DNA of 64,000 nucleotides from Cystobasidium ongulense (GCA_022835595.1 BQUP01000001.1:310001-374000); one strand, 5' to 3'; shown: positions 1-12,896, counted from the stretch's first letter. Program-made: numbers and translations. The notes: generated from the sequence alone by a model not told the origin.

Positions 1-1215
1 GCGAAGTGTCGCAAGTTGGGATGACGCTACCGGAGAGGAGGGCTCAAATCTGCAGAATGATACAAGCAGTGCCGTTTATTTGCAAGGGGACATGCTCACG
101 GCACCCTCTTTTACACTCAAGGCCCGCCGTGCAGCGTCTGTTGGGGACGAAGTACCATCCTCTTCGGGGAGGTCTGCGAATAGTCAACGGCCGGCACACG
201 CCGGTGACCGCATGGACTTCATCTATCAGTCGCGCCAAGAGGTACCTCTCCCACCGACACAGCCACCCATCTTGCTTTCAAACCCCGGAGGCAACCAATT
301 ATTTCGAGCTTTCCTAGAAGGGATCGGCGCAGTATTGCCACAGCAAATGCGGGATGCTCTCTTCGACGAGCCCGATGAGCGTGATCTACAAGAGTACTTC
401 TATCCTATATCACGGTGTCCGTTACCAGATGACAAAATCAAACCAAGACCACTATCTAAACCCGTCTTAGCTGCATCGTTAGAGGGTCTTTGGGTAGGAT
501 GTTATTCCACGCACGGTTACGAATTTGGAATCATCAATGTCCGCAATGCGTGGATACCTACGGAAGCCAGTAGAGAAGGTTCCAGTATCATCGAGCAATT
601 CTACCACGATCAGCGCTTACAAGAGGGGAACGCTGATTTATCGGTAAATCGGGAGCCATTAGCACCTAATTTAGCTGGCAGTACAAGAGTGCTGCGTACC
701 ATCATAGAACTAGTCAAAGTAACAGGTGATGTCAATGTTCCAGCCGGCCAGGTCAGTTGGTGCGCTGTGTTACCGCGTCCCTTTGATCAAGACTACACGT
801 CTGCCTCATCGGATGCAAGCGATGAAATAACGGAAGAAATCGAAGATTTGGATATCAGTAATATTGCGAATATAGAACTACCCACCGTTCGAAGATCAGA
901 TTGGCAAGAGTGGTCAGATGCCCCACCTCATACGGCTGAACAGCATTATGGACTACATAATCCACCGAGATGGGACGAGGGATCCTTTGAAGCCGCCGGT
1001 CGAATCGCATTTACTGGATTCATCGATACTCGATTCATCGATGCTGTTGCTACTTTCGTCAGAGAGGATACCGGAGAGGTGGATGAAATCCGTATTACCT
1101 GGTATGTTATTTGCCTCATGACCGTAATAAATGCGACACTCCTTGATGACCACTTTGTTTTACTGCATTTAGGCATGAAATGGTAAGGTATCGGATTGTG
1201 ATTGAAAGGCACTGA
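1..1215 (+). CDS. F-box protein, FBXO31-like C-terminal part (left-truncated)
   Basis: The frame is open from base 2, so the gene begins outside the window and any F-box would lie upstream. The visible part, about 380 residues, resembles the cyclin-D1-binding/lipocalin-like domain of FBXO31-type substrate receptors of SCF ubiquitin ligases: GLWVGCYSTHGYEFG, then KVTGDVNVPAGQVSW, then GRIAFTGFIDTRF. An acidic serine-rich insert (about residues 235-260 of the visible part) separates the last two blocks. Exon 1 ends at 1101 (GTATGT donor). A 71-nt intron runs 1102-1172 and the last exon is 1173-1215. Splicing restores ITWHEMVRYRIVIERH before the stop, whereas reading through the intron gives an unrelated tail. 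The family call rests on remembered motif similarity; the substrate is unknown. Confidence 0.7.
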
Positions 1216-1502
1216 GGCTAACGAACGCTATTCATCCTCCTTCCTTTCTCTTCTGTCGTCTGTGCAGGGCAAAGTCTCTTGCTTCCGTCGTTGTCACCTA
1301 GATTAGGTGGCTTCATGCCGGCCGCCCTTTTAGACTCCGCCTACAAGCCCATCCGGTGAAATGGCAGTGGCCCAAGACGCGGTTTACTTCCGCAAGACCG
1401 AGAGTATTGAAAATCGTCGCAGATAGCTGGACGATCCCTTCACTGTCTTGCAACTTGGTCAATCACTAAACAGGGAGGGCTCATGCATCCGCCCGGAGCG
1501 AA

Positions 1503-3374
1503 GTGATGTATTTATCCGTTTCTAGGCCACATAAGCGCATAGCCTTGCTAGTGACTACAACGGCACTGTCTTTACAATTTGTTCGAGCCTCGTCAAACTC
1601 AAGTCCGTCCACGACTCTTCCAACCCAATCAAGCAATCAGTATACCCATCAGCCACGGCAAATTAATTTTCCGGAAGTCAGGCATGGGCTTGAAGGCACG
1701 GTCGCTGGAGGACAGATAATCAAGATTGAATTAGAGATCGACCAAGCTGGGCAGGAGATTAGTGCTCCGTGCGCTGCTGCCGGTTCACCTACTTTGCTGC
1801 CCATCTCTCCATTCGTCAACCGTACTGAGAGTACAGATGCAACAACAACTGTCACGTTACCCAATGGGGACTTAGTAGAGATTGAACAGCATGTCAACTT
1901 TGCCTTTGGAATGAGCACTCGACCTACACTTCCGAATACTGAAGCAGTGGGCGGAGCATCGCCTGCGCCTCCCCATCTTATATCGATTTCTCTCCCTTCT
2001 CCTGCGTCGCTAGAGCAGCTTACTCGGAAAATCTGCAGTCCTCGGGAGACTGTCACGATCACACGCACTGCATATGTCACGTCCACGGCCACACAGATCT
2101 CTACGAAATACATAACGTCAACCCACACGGTCACGCGAGAGCAAGCCGAGAGCATGGCAGTCGCGAAAGTATCTACTAAGAGGATGACGCAGGTACAGGT
2201 TAGTTGTCACTAATATCGTCCCGTTCACGTTCTATATGTATGTCAGCTAAACTGTGTTTATCGGGACAGCCTGTATTGCTATCAACCCGCAAATCGGTAT
2301 CTTCCATCAAAGTCATGACTAAAGCTAAAGCCAAAATTAAAACTTACGTCAAACCGCAACCGACACCCATACCTAAATCAAAACCCACACCTATAGCTGA
2401 GCCTAAGCCTGCAACGGAGCCCGCACCTATCCCCCAGTCTAAACCTGAGCCTGAGCCTAAGCCTGCACCTCAACCTCAACCTGAACCTAAGCCGGCCGAG
2501 GCACCGACCCCCTTCGACAATGAGATGGTCAGCCAACATAACCGTTGGCGGGCTAAGTACAGTGCTGGACCTTTGGCCCACGATCCTGTACTTGTAGGGA
2601 AGGCACAAGAATGGCTGAAACAGTAAGTCGATTTCCTCTCTTCTGATCTGACGATATAATTTAGCTGATTATCCTCTTCTGATGCAGATGTGTTTGGGAG
2701 CATCCGTGCGTCTGGCATTCCCAATGCCTTGATGATATAGCTAATTCTCTGACTCAGACCGGGATTGTCTTCCAATCTCTATTCCGCCGGCGGAGCTATT
2801 GCAAATTCGGTGGCCATGGCGAACAAGGCTGTAAATGCCTGGGTAAACGGTCCGGGAGAGGTAGAAAGCTGGGATCCTAATAATCCTACAGCAAGCCATT
2901 TCACCCAAGTGAGCTGCTCGCTGAAGCGAAAGACTCGTCGTCTCTATCAAAAGCTGAACTTGTAAACCAGGTCGTGTGGAAGAGCGCTACAAAGGTACAT
3001 TGTTTAACCTCCAGCGTTTTACGAAATGAGAATTGATCACGGTCATGCTTACGCCCAACAGATTGGCTGTGCGTACTCTGCCTGCAATTTGGCTATATAT
3101 GATCCGAAATGGTGGCCCGCTACAGTGAGCATCTTGTAAAACGTACGCTCTCTGGAGTTCCAGCTGACAGTCACACGCAGAACACAAGTAGGCATCAGAA
3201 CACAGGATGGCTAGGATTAAGCTGACGCATCTCTGCCACTTCGCAACATATCAGTTTGTGTAGGTCGCCGCTTGCCACTGACATTTGCAGCACGGTCTGA
3301 CTCGTGCTTTCCAGATTTACGATGCAGGCAATTTGATTGGCGCATTCCCTCAGAATGTTGGTAGCCCGCAGTGA
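1503..3374 (+). CDS. Secreted CAP (SCP/PR-1/Pry) domain protein, multi-exon
   Basis: CAP proteins are secreted and, in yeast Pry1/2, bind sterols and lipids. The N-terminus MMYLSVSRPHKRIALLV plus a hydrophobic run is a likely signal peptide. A Ser/Thr-rich region follows, then a Lys-Pro linker (about 2334-2510), then the CAP domain: MVSQHNRWRAKYSAGPL, QCVWEHPPGLSSNLYSAGG, HFTQVVWKSATKIGCAYSAC and a C-terminal YDAGNLIGAFPQNVG. Proposed exons: 1503-2198, 2270-2622, 2688-2705 (18 nt), 2758-2908, 2971-2994 (24 nt), 3062-3124 and a last exon ending 3374. The first six are phase-consistent and rebuild the family signature. The last junction is not settled: an acceptor at 3290 keeps phase (462 residues) but omits the VC pair that normally precedes this strand. 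That pair could come from a very small exon near 3253. Confidence 0.82.
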
Positions 3375-3792
3375 AACTTATGCTCCAACTTCAGGATGTC
3401 TATTGTCAAGAAGAGGAGTGTAAAGCATGTTCTCGGGCACAGATCGTCCTCACCGGATCCACTCACTATACACGCAGAGCTGAGGCCGCTGTATTCGCAT
3501 CGCAAAGAGATCACGATGTCAACGACCCAAGCACGGTCTTGCTATACGTACAGGGTGAATCTAACGGGTATGAAACGAAGGGTTTGTTTATGCTCTAGGG
3601 CATCGCAGAAAATAGGACGTCGAAGCGCTCAGATTGAGTCTGTGTGCTGGTCACCCGAGTGGAGTGTAGATGTTTGGGTTATCGCAATAGGTATTGTAGA
3701 TTCTTTTTGTAAAATTGCGCGGAGACGGTATAGTATGGTTTGAAAGACGTGTTTGCACCATGCGACGGAGTAATTCAAGCGCAGTACTTGCT
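3375..3792. other. Convergent intergenic region
   Basis: This 418-nt gap lies between the 3' ends of the CAP gene (+) and the multi-KH gene (-). Short open frames cross it on the plus strand but they have no recognisable domain, and I see no RNA gene or repeat. It probably holds the two overlapping 3' UTRs. Confidence 0.5.
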
Positions 3793-6700
3793 TTACATGC
3801 GCGATGTCTTCAATGAGGGAGTTGCATGAGGTTGCGATGGCTCATATCGAGCCGCAGAAGGATTGAGATTGGATGAACGGATTTGACTACTCTTGTGACT
3901 GACCCGCCAACCTAAGTGGGCTGGGGTTGTTTGCTCGGGTACCGCTTCTCGGGGTGAGGTAGGTGTGTCTGCCCGGGCGAAATGGCTTTGCACACTTGGT
4001 CCGGCTTCTCTATCAGCTGTTATAATCACCTCTCTCGCAACCCCGCTTTCCGGGAGCCACCCTGGCACCACGGTTCTGACTAGATCACACAGCTGGATGA
4101 GAGCAGCGTCTGATTGATCCGCCGTAGGCGCATCAATGGTCACCTTGCCTTCCACCACCAAATCCAGATGCAAAAATTGCGCAAGATGTGACGAATGCGC
4201 CGCTTTTGATTGCGTCAGACACGCAGGAGATGCTTTCTTTGGGAATGAAAGTTAAGAGTCCGATATTCCACCTCTTACTGAAGTCCTGCGGCGAATCCGC
4301 CAACTTTTGCGCTTCGAGCACCTTTAAGTGTTGAATTACTCGTTGGACGTCAAAGGAGAATCGCCACTTCGGAAACTGCGTGAGTACAGCTGTTTTCGAC
4401 ATTTGTATAGCTCGGTTAACGTTTCTTGGCTGGCCTATAATCCGTATGGGTCTGTCTTCTTCTTGCTGGCCAGCTTGCAGCGGCGCGAGGCTCACTCCGG
4501 CTCCAGTGTGGATACTGATTTGTTGGAGAACGTACTGACTCTCCCCCAGGATGGCCATCCTCAACTTCTTGTCGCTTGGTATGTTGAGTTCGACGGTGAC
4601 CTTGTCAGTCTGTGGGAGCTGGAGACGCAGTCAGTGCCATGCATGGTATTCACAGTGCTTGGCTAACATACTGCAAAAGGGGAAGTAACGTGCTTGTCAC
4701 CAGTCCAGTTGTTTTCTAGCCGGCTCGTTGCTATGGGCTTATCGGAAGATTCTGCATCGCGGACGAAAGGACGCTCATCGGGTATTTCTTTAACCCAGTT
4801 TTGTATCCTGGGTTGAAGGCCATCAGCAGCTGCGACTTGGTCTCGTGCAGCCTCCCATCCCGAATAGTCGGTCTCCCCACGTCTGTCGAAGGGGCTTGCG
4901 TGCGAAATAGTACTACCACTTGAAGCCCCTCCCACCTGAGAAGCGGAGGGACCGATCGATGTAGCGTCACTCAGTATGCCTTTCGCTCTTGATAGCAGTG
5001 GTTCAACGCATCTCAACGCCCAGCATGCCGATCCTATCAGACTCATACGTTGCTGGTAGTGGAGGTCTGCCCAGTGTGGTGACGTGTCTTCAAACAGATC
5101 CTCATCGAGGGGCGTCATATATCCGTCGTCTACAGGATACACCCATGCGAACTCTGTAATGTCTCGAAGAGACCGGTATCCATCGTATGGAGCGGTTTCT
5201 TCTAAAGTGGTTGTTGTGATACCAGAACTGCAAGTGGAAGTGTGGGACTCGTTTGTCGGGCATACTCGAGAGGCGGAAGAATCACCGAAAAGATGCGATG
5301 CGATGTTTAAGAGAGTCTTGCTTGATATTCCACCATTGATTAAAGCACTGGGAAGGGTAGCAATAATTACGTCATCGCTCCTTGCGAGATCGAACGCCTC
5401 CGCTGCGAAACTCGAGGCACATAGATTGTCGACTGTTGGAAACAGCGAGACGAAGGAGAGCATCTTCATAGCGGCCACTAGTAAGCGGAAGGACTGCAGA
5501 AGGGAGTGAAGCTCTTGCTCTGCCAAGACTGGATTTATCGAGCCAAGAAGGTAAATTCGACAGGTATTTTGCCCGTAGCGGCGTTCATTATTGTCGAACT
5601 TGATGGCGGCGACACCGGATATAGTCTCAATTGTTCTCATATGCTCATGATTTCTTCCCCCAAAATGCTGAACTTGTTGCAGTCCCTTGACTGTCCAAGA
5701 AATGGAATTGTCTTCGGTAGAAAGCTCCGAGATGACGCCTGGCCACATGGACCGCGGGAAGATTGGGCAAGGTATCAAATTGTGGGCATGTGGCCTCCTA
5801 CAGGACTCAACAAGTTTATCAAGAGCTCCTTCTCGAGTAGCTGACTGTTCGGCCCAGGGCAGGCGTTTCTGTGCGACTGCTCCATTCCAGGCTTCTCCTA
5901 GTTCGAACAAGTCGAGACGGAACGCAGAATCCTGTCGCAGGGCTTGAGGCAGATCTTCATGGAGCGGTAACATGTCCGGAGCGAACATCATTATTGCCCA
6001 GCTCTTGCATATCCGGAAGGCGTGCCCGAGCTGTCTTCGCTGCTCATCCGTCAAGGTTTGCTTTTGGGAGGCAAGCAAAATGAGAAACCATCCGCTCCCG
6101 TGACCTGATTCGGACTTCCAAAAGATATCCGCTATGCCGGTAGCGCGGCGAATGGTTTTCAGATGCTTGGCCCCCTTGCCGATGAAGCGGCCACGGCTTG
6201 GACCCTCTGGCAGGTACCAACAGATAGAGTTGCTTTCCGTAACAACACCCTCCACATCTTGGATACCAAGCTGAGCCACGTCTATCGCATCTTTCGGATT
6301 CTGGATGGCTTCCGCCAAACGTACATCGTGAGGTGGGTTTGAAGTCATAGATTGTATGCTTGACACTGCCGGCTCCGCTAGCGACTCCGATTCATTCACT
6401 GAAGCTCCTACATTGACATTCAGATGCTCGGGCTTCTTCGGTTGGACAGTTTCCGAGGACGGCTGTCTGGAGTGCACTGCTACTGTGGTTACTGGCTTTC
6501 GAATGACAGGAGAGTCCACAACTAGACTTTTACTGCTGCTGTGCAGATTTGCGAGAGCATGTAGCCTCTTGATGACATAGGCTGTTAAATCACCCATTCT
6601 CATGCTAGACAACGGAGCTTGCGGATCTTCACGTAATTCCTGGAGAAGAACATGTGCAGGTGTGCGCTGTTCCAATTGTAGCACAGGGTTGGATGATGAG

Positions 6701-8745
6701 AATTCAGGGGCTTTGAAGTAGATAATAACCAGCAGGACAGAGCGAGCAAATTCTAATTTATGCGCATTAGCATCGCGGAGGATGTATTGACCTCTGGAGG
6801 ATGCGTATGCAGTTTGTGCGATTGGAATTCGTTCTTCGAGGCGACAGTTTCGACCTGTCTTGTGGACCAATTGCTCAGGGAGAGGCAGGCATATCTCGAA
6901 TAGCCCCACTTGTGTTCGATTTCTTCTCATATAAGGATATCTCATAACATCGAGTTCACCGGAAAAGGCAGAGTTCTCCTGCGGCTTGGGGGAGGTTTTT
7001 TCACTTTCGCCTGTCTTGAGAGCATGCACTAAGATTGGCTCTTGGGTAGGAATATCGTGTGAATCATCGTTCGGAGTAATGGTAGTAGACGTTCCAACGG
7101 GAGCTAGCTTTATTCCGGCAGTAACTTCTGAAGCACAAGCAGGTTCTGACCTAGCCGAGCTTGCTAGTTGAAGGAGGGTGGAAGTTGTGTTGACGGTGCT
7201 TGGCATTGCGCTAGATGTAGCATGTAAAACGGTGGATTCCTTCGACATAGACAGGAGTAGCTCGAGTGCGTTGGTGTGCATCTTCTGGTTCAAAGTATCG
7301 GCATTGGAAGACGCTGCATCCATTGAAGCTAGCGGAAGCGAACTTAGAGTATGTTCTTCGTCTGTTTGATGCTCCTCTGGGGCATCTAGTACCTCGAATT
7401 CTAGTAGCTTTCTGGTAGGAAAGTCTTCAACTTCGCACATTTCAGGAGCACAAGCATCTTTCAAGGCATCGAGTGCGATATTGATCAAGAACTTGCAATG
7501 TTGTCGTATATCCGCTGTATCTCCTTTCATCTGGAATTCGATTGTCCTAGTTTGTAGACTAACATCGATTTTCACCTTTTCGCCGCCAAATGCTACAAGA
7601 TTAACGAAATCTAGAGCAAGCAGAGCTTTCGGAACTGAGAGTGTCTTAGGTATCGAGAGCTTGAATTTGGTTTGTTGTGATTCCAAGTTCATTTGATTTC
7701 CCGAAACGCCAGTGGACTGCTTCATAGGACAAGGAGATTGCTGCTCTTTCTGTTCATAATGGGGAAGGTTGACTTTTGGTCTAGTAGAAATCACCGATGA
7801 AGCGAGAATTGTGGATGGCACTTCAACTGACGAGGCATGACCACTGTCCGCACTAGCGGAATTATCAAGAATGGTGCTGTGATCGTCCATCGGTGGCTCG
7901 ACTGCACTGAGTACGCCATTACCACCTTTGATGGAAGAGACATGATTGCAATCACTCTTCTGGGCAACTGAGATCTTGTTTGAGAAAGGTGATGTGACCT
8001 TCCGAACCCCTGTTTCGGCGGATGAAGTTGGTTGGGGCGATGCCCAATTCGCATGTCCAGATGTAGAATTTTGGAGCTGGGGAGGTGTGAAGTCCAGAGC
8101 AGAATCGGTGGGGAGAGTAGTGCTGGTAATAGCAGGTGTGACATTGGAAGCCACTTTCCCATACTGGAACGTGGGACGGGTGGAATAGGTAACCGGTACA
8201 GGATGAAGCTGTCTCATATTGCAATTGACGTTAACCTGCGATGTCGGGGTAGTCTGGTAGGGAGAAGGTTGCTGTATGAAGGTGGCTGGCGAGAGCTTGA
8301 CCGTCTTAGCGGCAAGAGCGGGATCTCGACTGACCAAACTGGCAGGAGCAAGTGGAGCTGGTGTAGGATGGTCGATTTTGGGAGAAGAAGCACCGTTATC
8401 ACCTGCATTACGAGTCGTATTGCTGACTACGTTTCGCAACTTACCGTGAGTGGGGCCGGGACGCTGAACTTGGTCTTCCTCCTTCTTGATGCGTGAGGGA
8501 TCTTCACCCCAGCATGCCCACCCTGGGTCAGGAATAGCGTTCAGACTCGGCATAGGGGAGAACTCGTCATTTGGAGAAATAGCTGGTGCTGTTGCTGGGT
8601 GAGTGGTGTGTGCAGGTGTGATTAAAGAAGTATGTTTCGGTTGTGAGGGAGCATCAGCTAGGATCTCCCAACCATTTCCGCTCGAGGCAGGAGGGTCCAG
8701 CTCCCAACCTATCGAGACAGTCTGTGGGATGCTAGGAGAAGACAT
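3793..8745 (-). CDS. Large multi-KH-domain RNA-binding protein
   Basis: Three exons (8745-4672, 4618-4279, 4232-3793) give 1,617 residues. Introns of 53 and 46 nt have GTATGT and GTAAGA donors, and both junctions keep frame. The first 350 residues are disordered (Pro/Ser/Thr/Gln-rich). Several KH-like units follow. The clearest, near residue 853, has GRFIGKGAKHLKTIRRATG with an intact GxxG (GKGA). Others lie near residue 1025 (FGGRNHEHMRTIETISGV) and just after the first splice junction (MRMAILGESQYVLQQISIH, GxxG replaced by GESQ). Weaker KH-like blocks lie near 360-430 and 600-680. Tandem KH domains bind single-stranded RNA or DNA, so a vigilin-like mRNA-binding role is possible, but I recognise no specific orthologue. 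The start at 8745 is the first ATG of the frame. Confidence 0.85.
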
Positions 8746-9330
8746 CGCAGATGACGCTGATGGTGATTGTAGACGGCAGGAGGTTTGCGAGAGTATGGTA
8801 GATTGTCAATTGTGAGAAGCTTTCTGAGCGCTGCACAATGGACCGGGGATCAGCCAGAGCCAGCCAGCGGGTCGCGGATGACGGCACCGTACGCGTACAG
8901 GTCTGCTTTGTGGTTTCGAGTCTGGTTGAAGGTATCTCTGTAGTGAAGCTTGCGCAGGTCGATGCTGCAAGGAAAATAGTAAAGCTTGTCAGACGGTCAG
9001 GCAGGAAGCAGCGTGAGTGGACCAAAGCGGGAATCAGATCCGCTTAGGATGAGCAGAGAGAGGCTATGCAGCTACTTGGGAACTGCGAACCTCTCCCGCT
9101 CTACTTGTAGTAGTAGACCTCGATGCCTTTCAGCTTGTTCAATCGTCTTGCTTTGGAGGAAGAAGAGAAGCAACTCTTTCTCGAGTCGGCGCTGCTTTTC
9201 AGCTTTCAAGCGACTCGACATTACCGCATCCACAGCAACCACGCAGCTTAGATAGCAACCTGCTGGCATATAGCAGCATCTTGTACGCTTGCTCACCCTT
9301 CCACCGTCAAGCAGGCAATAACTCGCAGAG
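8746..9330. promoter_or_regulatory. Shared upstream region of multi-KH gene and SmG
   Basis: The two genes diverge from this 585-nt gap, so it must hold both promoters. I see no convincing TATA box or repeat. Short frames here (8838-9047, 8986-9255 and others) show no domain and are treated as chance. Confidence 0.5.
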
Positions 9331-9737
9331 ATGGCGAAACCAGCGAACCCAGAGCGTGAGTGAGGTGCACGACGAGGCAGAGTCGAGGCACAACAACAGC
9401 AAACTAACACACCCACATACCATAACACAGTCAAGAAGTTCATGGACAAGCGTCTGCTCATCAATGTTCAAGGAGGACGCAAAGTGACCGGCATCCTGCG
9501 CGGATTCGATATTTTCCTGAACCTCGTCCTGGACGAAGCACGAGACGAGACATACCCTGGACAAGAGGTGGATCAGTATGGTGGTTCAATGGTGAGTGCT
9601 CTCGCCCTTCTGGCCATGCTCCTGCTGTCGTTGTTGCTGCAGCCCCGAGAAAGCAATACTGATGGATGATCATGCTTCTTTCAATCCAGATCATTCGCGG
9701 CAACTCTGTCTCGAGCATCGAAGTCATCTCTGCATAA
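9331..9737 (+). CDS. SNRPG: Small nuclear ribonucleoprotein G (SmG)
   Basis: SmG is one of the seven Sm proteins forming the ring around U1, U2, U4 and U5 snRNAs in the nucleus. Exons are 9331-9355 (25 nt), 9431-9591 and 9690-9737, giving 77 residues, the usual SmG length. Splicing gives MAKPANPELKKFMDKRLL, then INVQGGRKVTGILRGFD and the Sm2 motif IIRGNSVSSIEVISA. Conserved SmG features are LKKFMDK at the N-terminus, GILRGFD in Sm1 and RGNS in Sm2. Both introns have GTGAGT donors. The loop between Sm1 and Sm2 is acidic (DEARDETYPGQEVDQ), slightly unlike animal SmG. The first exon codes for only eight and one-third codons. Confidence 0.95.
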
Positions 9738-11060
9738 ATGCGTCATTGAGTTGAATGGATGAGATGGATATGATTGAATCGATGGAAGTGTTCGAAAGCA
9801 GTAAACCGTGTATCAACAGCTGTACCAGTATGAATGGATAGGCGACTGTCGCAAATACCAGACAAATCGCGACACAACAGACACGCAGGCATCACACGAA
9901 CAGAGCAGAGTAAACTGTGGTGTTCAATGGCTAAGTGATACATTACAGCAGAGACTCTCATGCTTCGCCCGCATGCTTGTCACTGGAAGAGCATTCTCGA
10001 AAAGCGCGACTTGACACGGCACGGTGCAAGCAGGCACTTTATGGAGCAACAGCTATGAACTAAAAGATGGACAGCATGCAAAGTTGGTGTAATTTGCGAT
10101 GCACCTGCTCTCGCTATTGATTTGATCGTCCCGCTCGACGTGATTAATTGCTTTGCAAAGACGATACGTGCCCAAATGAATGCTACAATGATATGGCTAC
10201 AATGCTTTCAGCTGAAACTGACTGTGAAAGGACGAATGATGGAAGACAACACAAAGTTAGCGATTGTACCCTTGTAAACGATGCGTGGTTGGGAGAGAAG
10301 TATGGTAAATTGTGAATGGATGATTGGTTGTTCAGTGGTTTCGTAATGTAATGAAATAGAAGGCAATCGTTCATGAATATCTCAAAAGGCGTTCCACACA
10401 ATATCCCCAAAAACGCAGCCAGATATATAGTTTTTTCACGACTATATTCTTTTATACCCTTTGCGATATTGGTGAGGACACGCCCTTTGATTTGTCCGAA
10501 TTGCAGAATTCTGATATCACATCCTTTTTGAGACTTTGGGTGGAAATGGATAAAGAAGAAGGAGATGAAGTGGAGTGGAAAGAGAGTGGAGACATAGTAG
10601 ACGCGAAATCTCGGCAGACTTACAAAGATGCTTTGACTTTTTTTCCGTCTTGACGGTACTTGCTACACTTGGATCCCCAGTCCTAGCGATAATATGCTAC
10701 AAAGTAGAAAGTAGGGCAGGTCAGTCGAGTAACGCGGCGGCGAGAGGCAGTGACGAAAAGATGAAAGAGAATAGAAATTCGACGGGAACAAGGGAAGAGA
10801 GGGGATGAGAGAACTCAGGCTAATAGGTTACGTGTTATATAATGGTGTCATTCCGTCCTTTTAACAGGTTCGGAGATCCGAAGTTTGTTCGACTTCATTT
10901 GAAAATTGTCATCTTTGAAATTGGGTGCGTGTGAGGAGCAGCAGGAGGTGATAATTGTGAGAGATGTAGTGATGTTGTGAAGTCGAATGGGCAAGGGAAA
11001 GATTGTAGAAGGAATGAAAATCGCAACTTACAGATCGATAGCAAGACTAACATAACAAGC
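9738..11060. other. Long convergent intergenic region
   Basis: These 1,323 nt separate the 3' ends of SmG (+) and DPH1 (-). The sequence is AT-rich in its middle (about 10380-10560). I find no coding frame with a recognisable domain, no tRNA boxes and no terminal repeats. It is unusually long for this gene-dense window, so an unrecognised non-coding RNA is possible, though nothing in the sequence proves it. Confidence 0.4.
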
Positions 11061-12896
11061 TCACGCAACAGAAACAGGAATGTGCATCTGTTTCTCTTCC
11101 GTAGCAAGACCCGCAGCAGCTGCTGCTGCTGCTAGATTCTTCTGTCTATCTCTTTCTTCCTTTTTCCTCTTTCTTTCCAATTCTTGTTGTCCTACATGCC
11201 AACGAGGTGTCCATGCACCTAATGACATATCAGCATAAAAATCCATAGGATAATCGTGTTCTTCTCCATCTTCCATCTTCTTTCTCCCTCCGGGTGCTGT
11301 AGAAGTTTTCTTGTCTACTATTGATGAAGAATTTATCCAACGACTTTGAACCTTTCCTAAAGCAACAGAAGCTTCATAAGTTGATAATAAAGGTCTAGGA
11401 AAAGCATATCCCCAGTCTATAGAAAGACGAGGACAAGAAGTCTGTACGAATGTAGATATATAAGGAGCTAAGATTGCTAATTTAGCAGGTGAAAGTTCGG
11501 ATAATAATATAGGTATAGTATTGAGTGAGGGAAGCGAGGATGTGATAGTCTTCAAGACGGATAAAGAACCTTGCCGACCTAACGTTCCCAGCACAATACC
11601 CCAATTACATGAATCGGATAAAGTATCAGGCTTTGTCGTTGAAGAAGGTAATGTCTGGCGAGCAGAGGCCACTGCTTCACCTCTCAATTTGAGCATTTCA
11701 TCATGCTCGTACCCTTCTCTGGTGAGTTTCTTGCTATATGGATCATAACGATATGCAGGAACATGTGGATTTGCAATCATGATAGATTCCAGGTGGAAAC
11801 GTCCGTCACCAATGTATAACAGACCATCTACGTCCTTTGGCAGTTTCGGTGCTGTGCAGCCTAAGATTTCACCTGGCGAGAGAGGCTTGACTTGGGGTAT
11901 AGTAACGCGCCAACGTACTTCTGATTGAGTATCTTGATTTTCTACTTCGTTTCCAACTTGTTCGCTTCCCGTGATAGCTTTGCGCGTGTTTGGTATGGAC
12001 TTCGTCTTTTCAGGATTTTCAAGATCTGACTTGAGACCGTGTACTGCATTCAAGAATTGAACAGTGCCAACAACAGCGAGGTGACATTCGCGTCCTTTGC
12101 CTTTGACATTGTTGATGTCATCTGGATCAGAGTCAATTGACAACGCAGGTGCGCCATTGGACGACCTTGATGCGGCAGGCGGAGGAGAGGTGAGACACGA
12201 TGGGAAGTTGAGAAGTATGGTTGAGAAGAGATGTTGTGTATCTACTCCAATCTCGACAAAGACATATAAACATCGGATGGCAGTGGTGTCGATGGGTACT
12301 GTTTAATGAATGCGATTTAGCAAGAGTACAGAGCCAGGAAGCGGAGAAGCGACAATGAGACTCACTCAGACAACTATGCCCGTAATGTACCAGCATGTCG
12401 CACCCCAAAGCCCTTGCAGTGTAGTCGTCCACACAGCAAGCGCCGTATGTGACATCGGCCAGGATGACTGCTCTACATTACAAGAAAGCAAAGTCAGCAT
12501 GGAAACACGAGAGAAAGGTAGCAAAATGGACAAGGAAGGAGAGTAAGTGACTCACTCGGCATCAGTATGCATCTCAATCAAATCAGAGATACCAGTCCCA
12601 AACATAGCTAATCCCTCTGGCATTTGCAGTGCTACTTTTTTAACATGAAATTTTCGAATTTGATGGATCGTCTTGTGAATTTCAAACGAGTAGTTTTTGG
12701 GCAGTAAGGCGTTGATGGAGGTGTTAATGAGTGTGTCTTGCAGTATTTCAGGGGGAACTGCGTTGAGTGGGAGTGATGGTGCCTTGTTGCTACTGCTGCT
12801 TGCGCCCGCACCTGAAGAGACGGAAGCTGGAGACCGGCCTATGAAGCGTCGCTTGGGAGGCACGCCGGCAGGAGCAGAAGCAGGAACAGACGCCAT
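11061..12896 (-). CDS. DPH1: Diphthamide biosynthesis protein 1 (Dph1)
   Basis: Dph1-Dph2 is the cytosolic radical-SAM-like enzyme that transfers the 3-amino-3-carboxypropyl group of SAM to a histidine of elongation factor 2, the first step of diphthamide synthesis. Exons are 12896-12556, 12472-12366 and 12298-11061 (561 residues). The splice joins rebuild [37 protein letters not shown] and [16 protein letters not shown]. Cluster-ligand cysteines are visible in YGACCVDD, in SCLIPID and in [19 protein letters not shown]. The product is over 100 residues longer than yeast Dph1. The extra length lies in a Ser/Pro-rich insert after the VFVEIG block, a second Glu/Asn-rich insert, and a charged Ala-rich C-terminal tail. 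The gene is head to head with the ArfGAP gene. Confidence 0.95.

Noticed and set aside
10575-10808. 77-codon open frame in the SmG-DPH1 gap
   Set aside because: Short, charged low-complexity ending, no domain, no splice partner; taken as chance.
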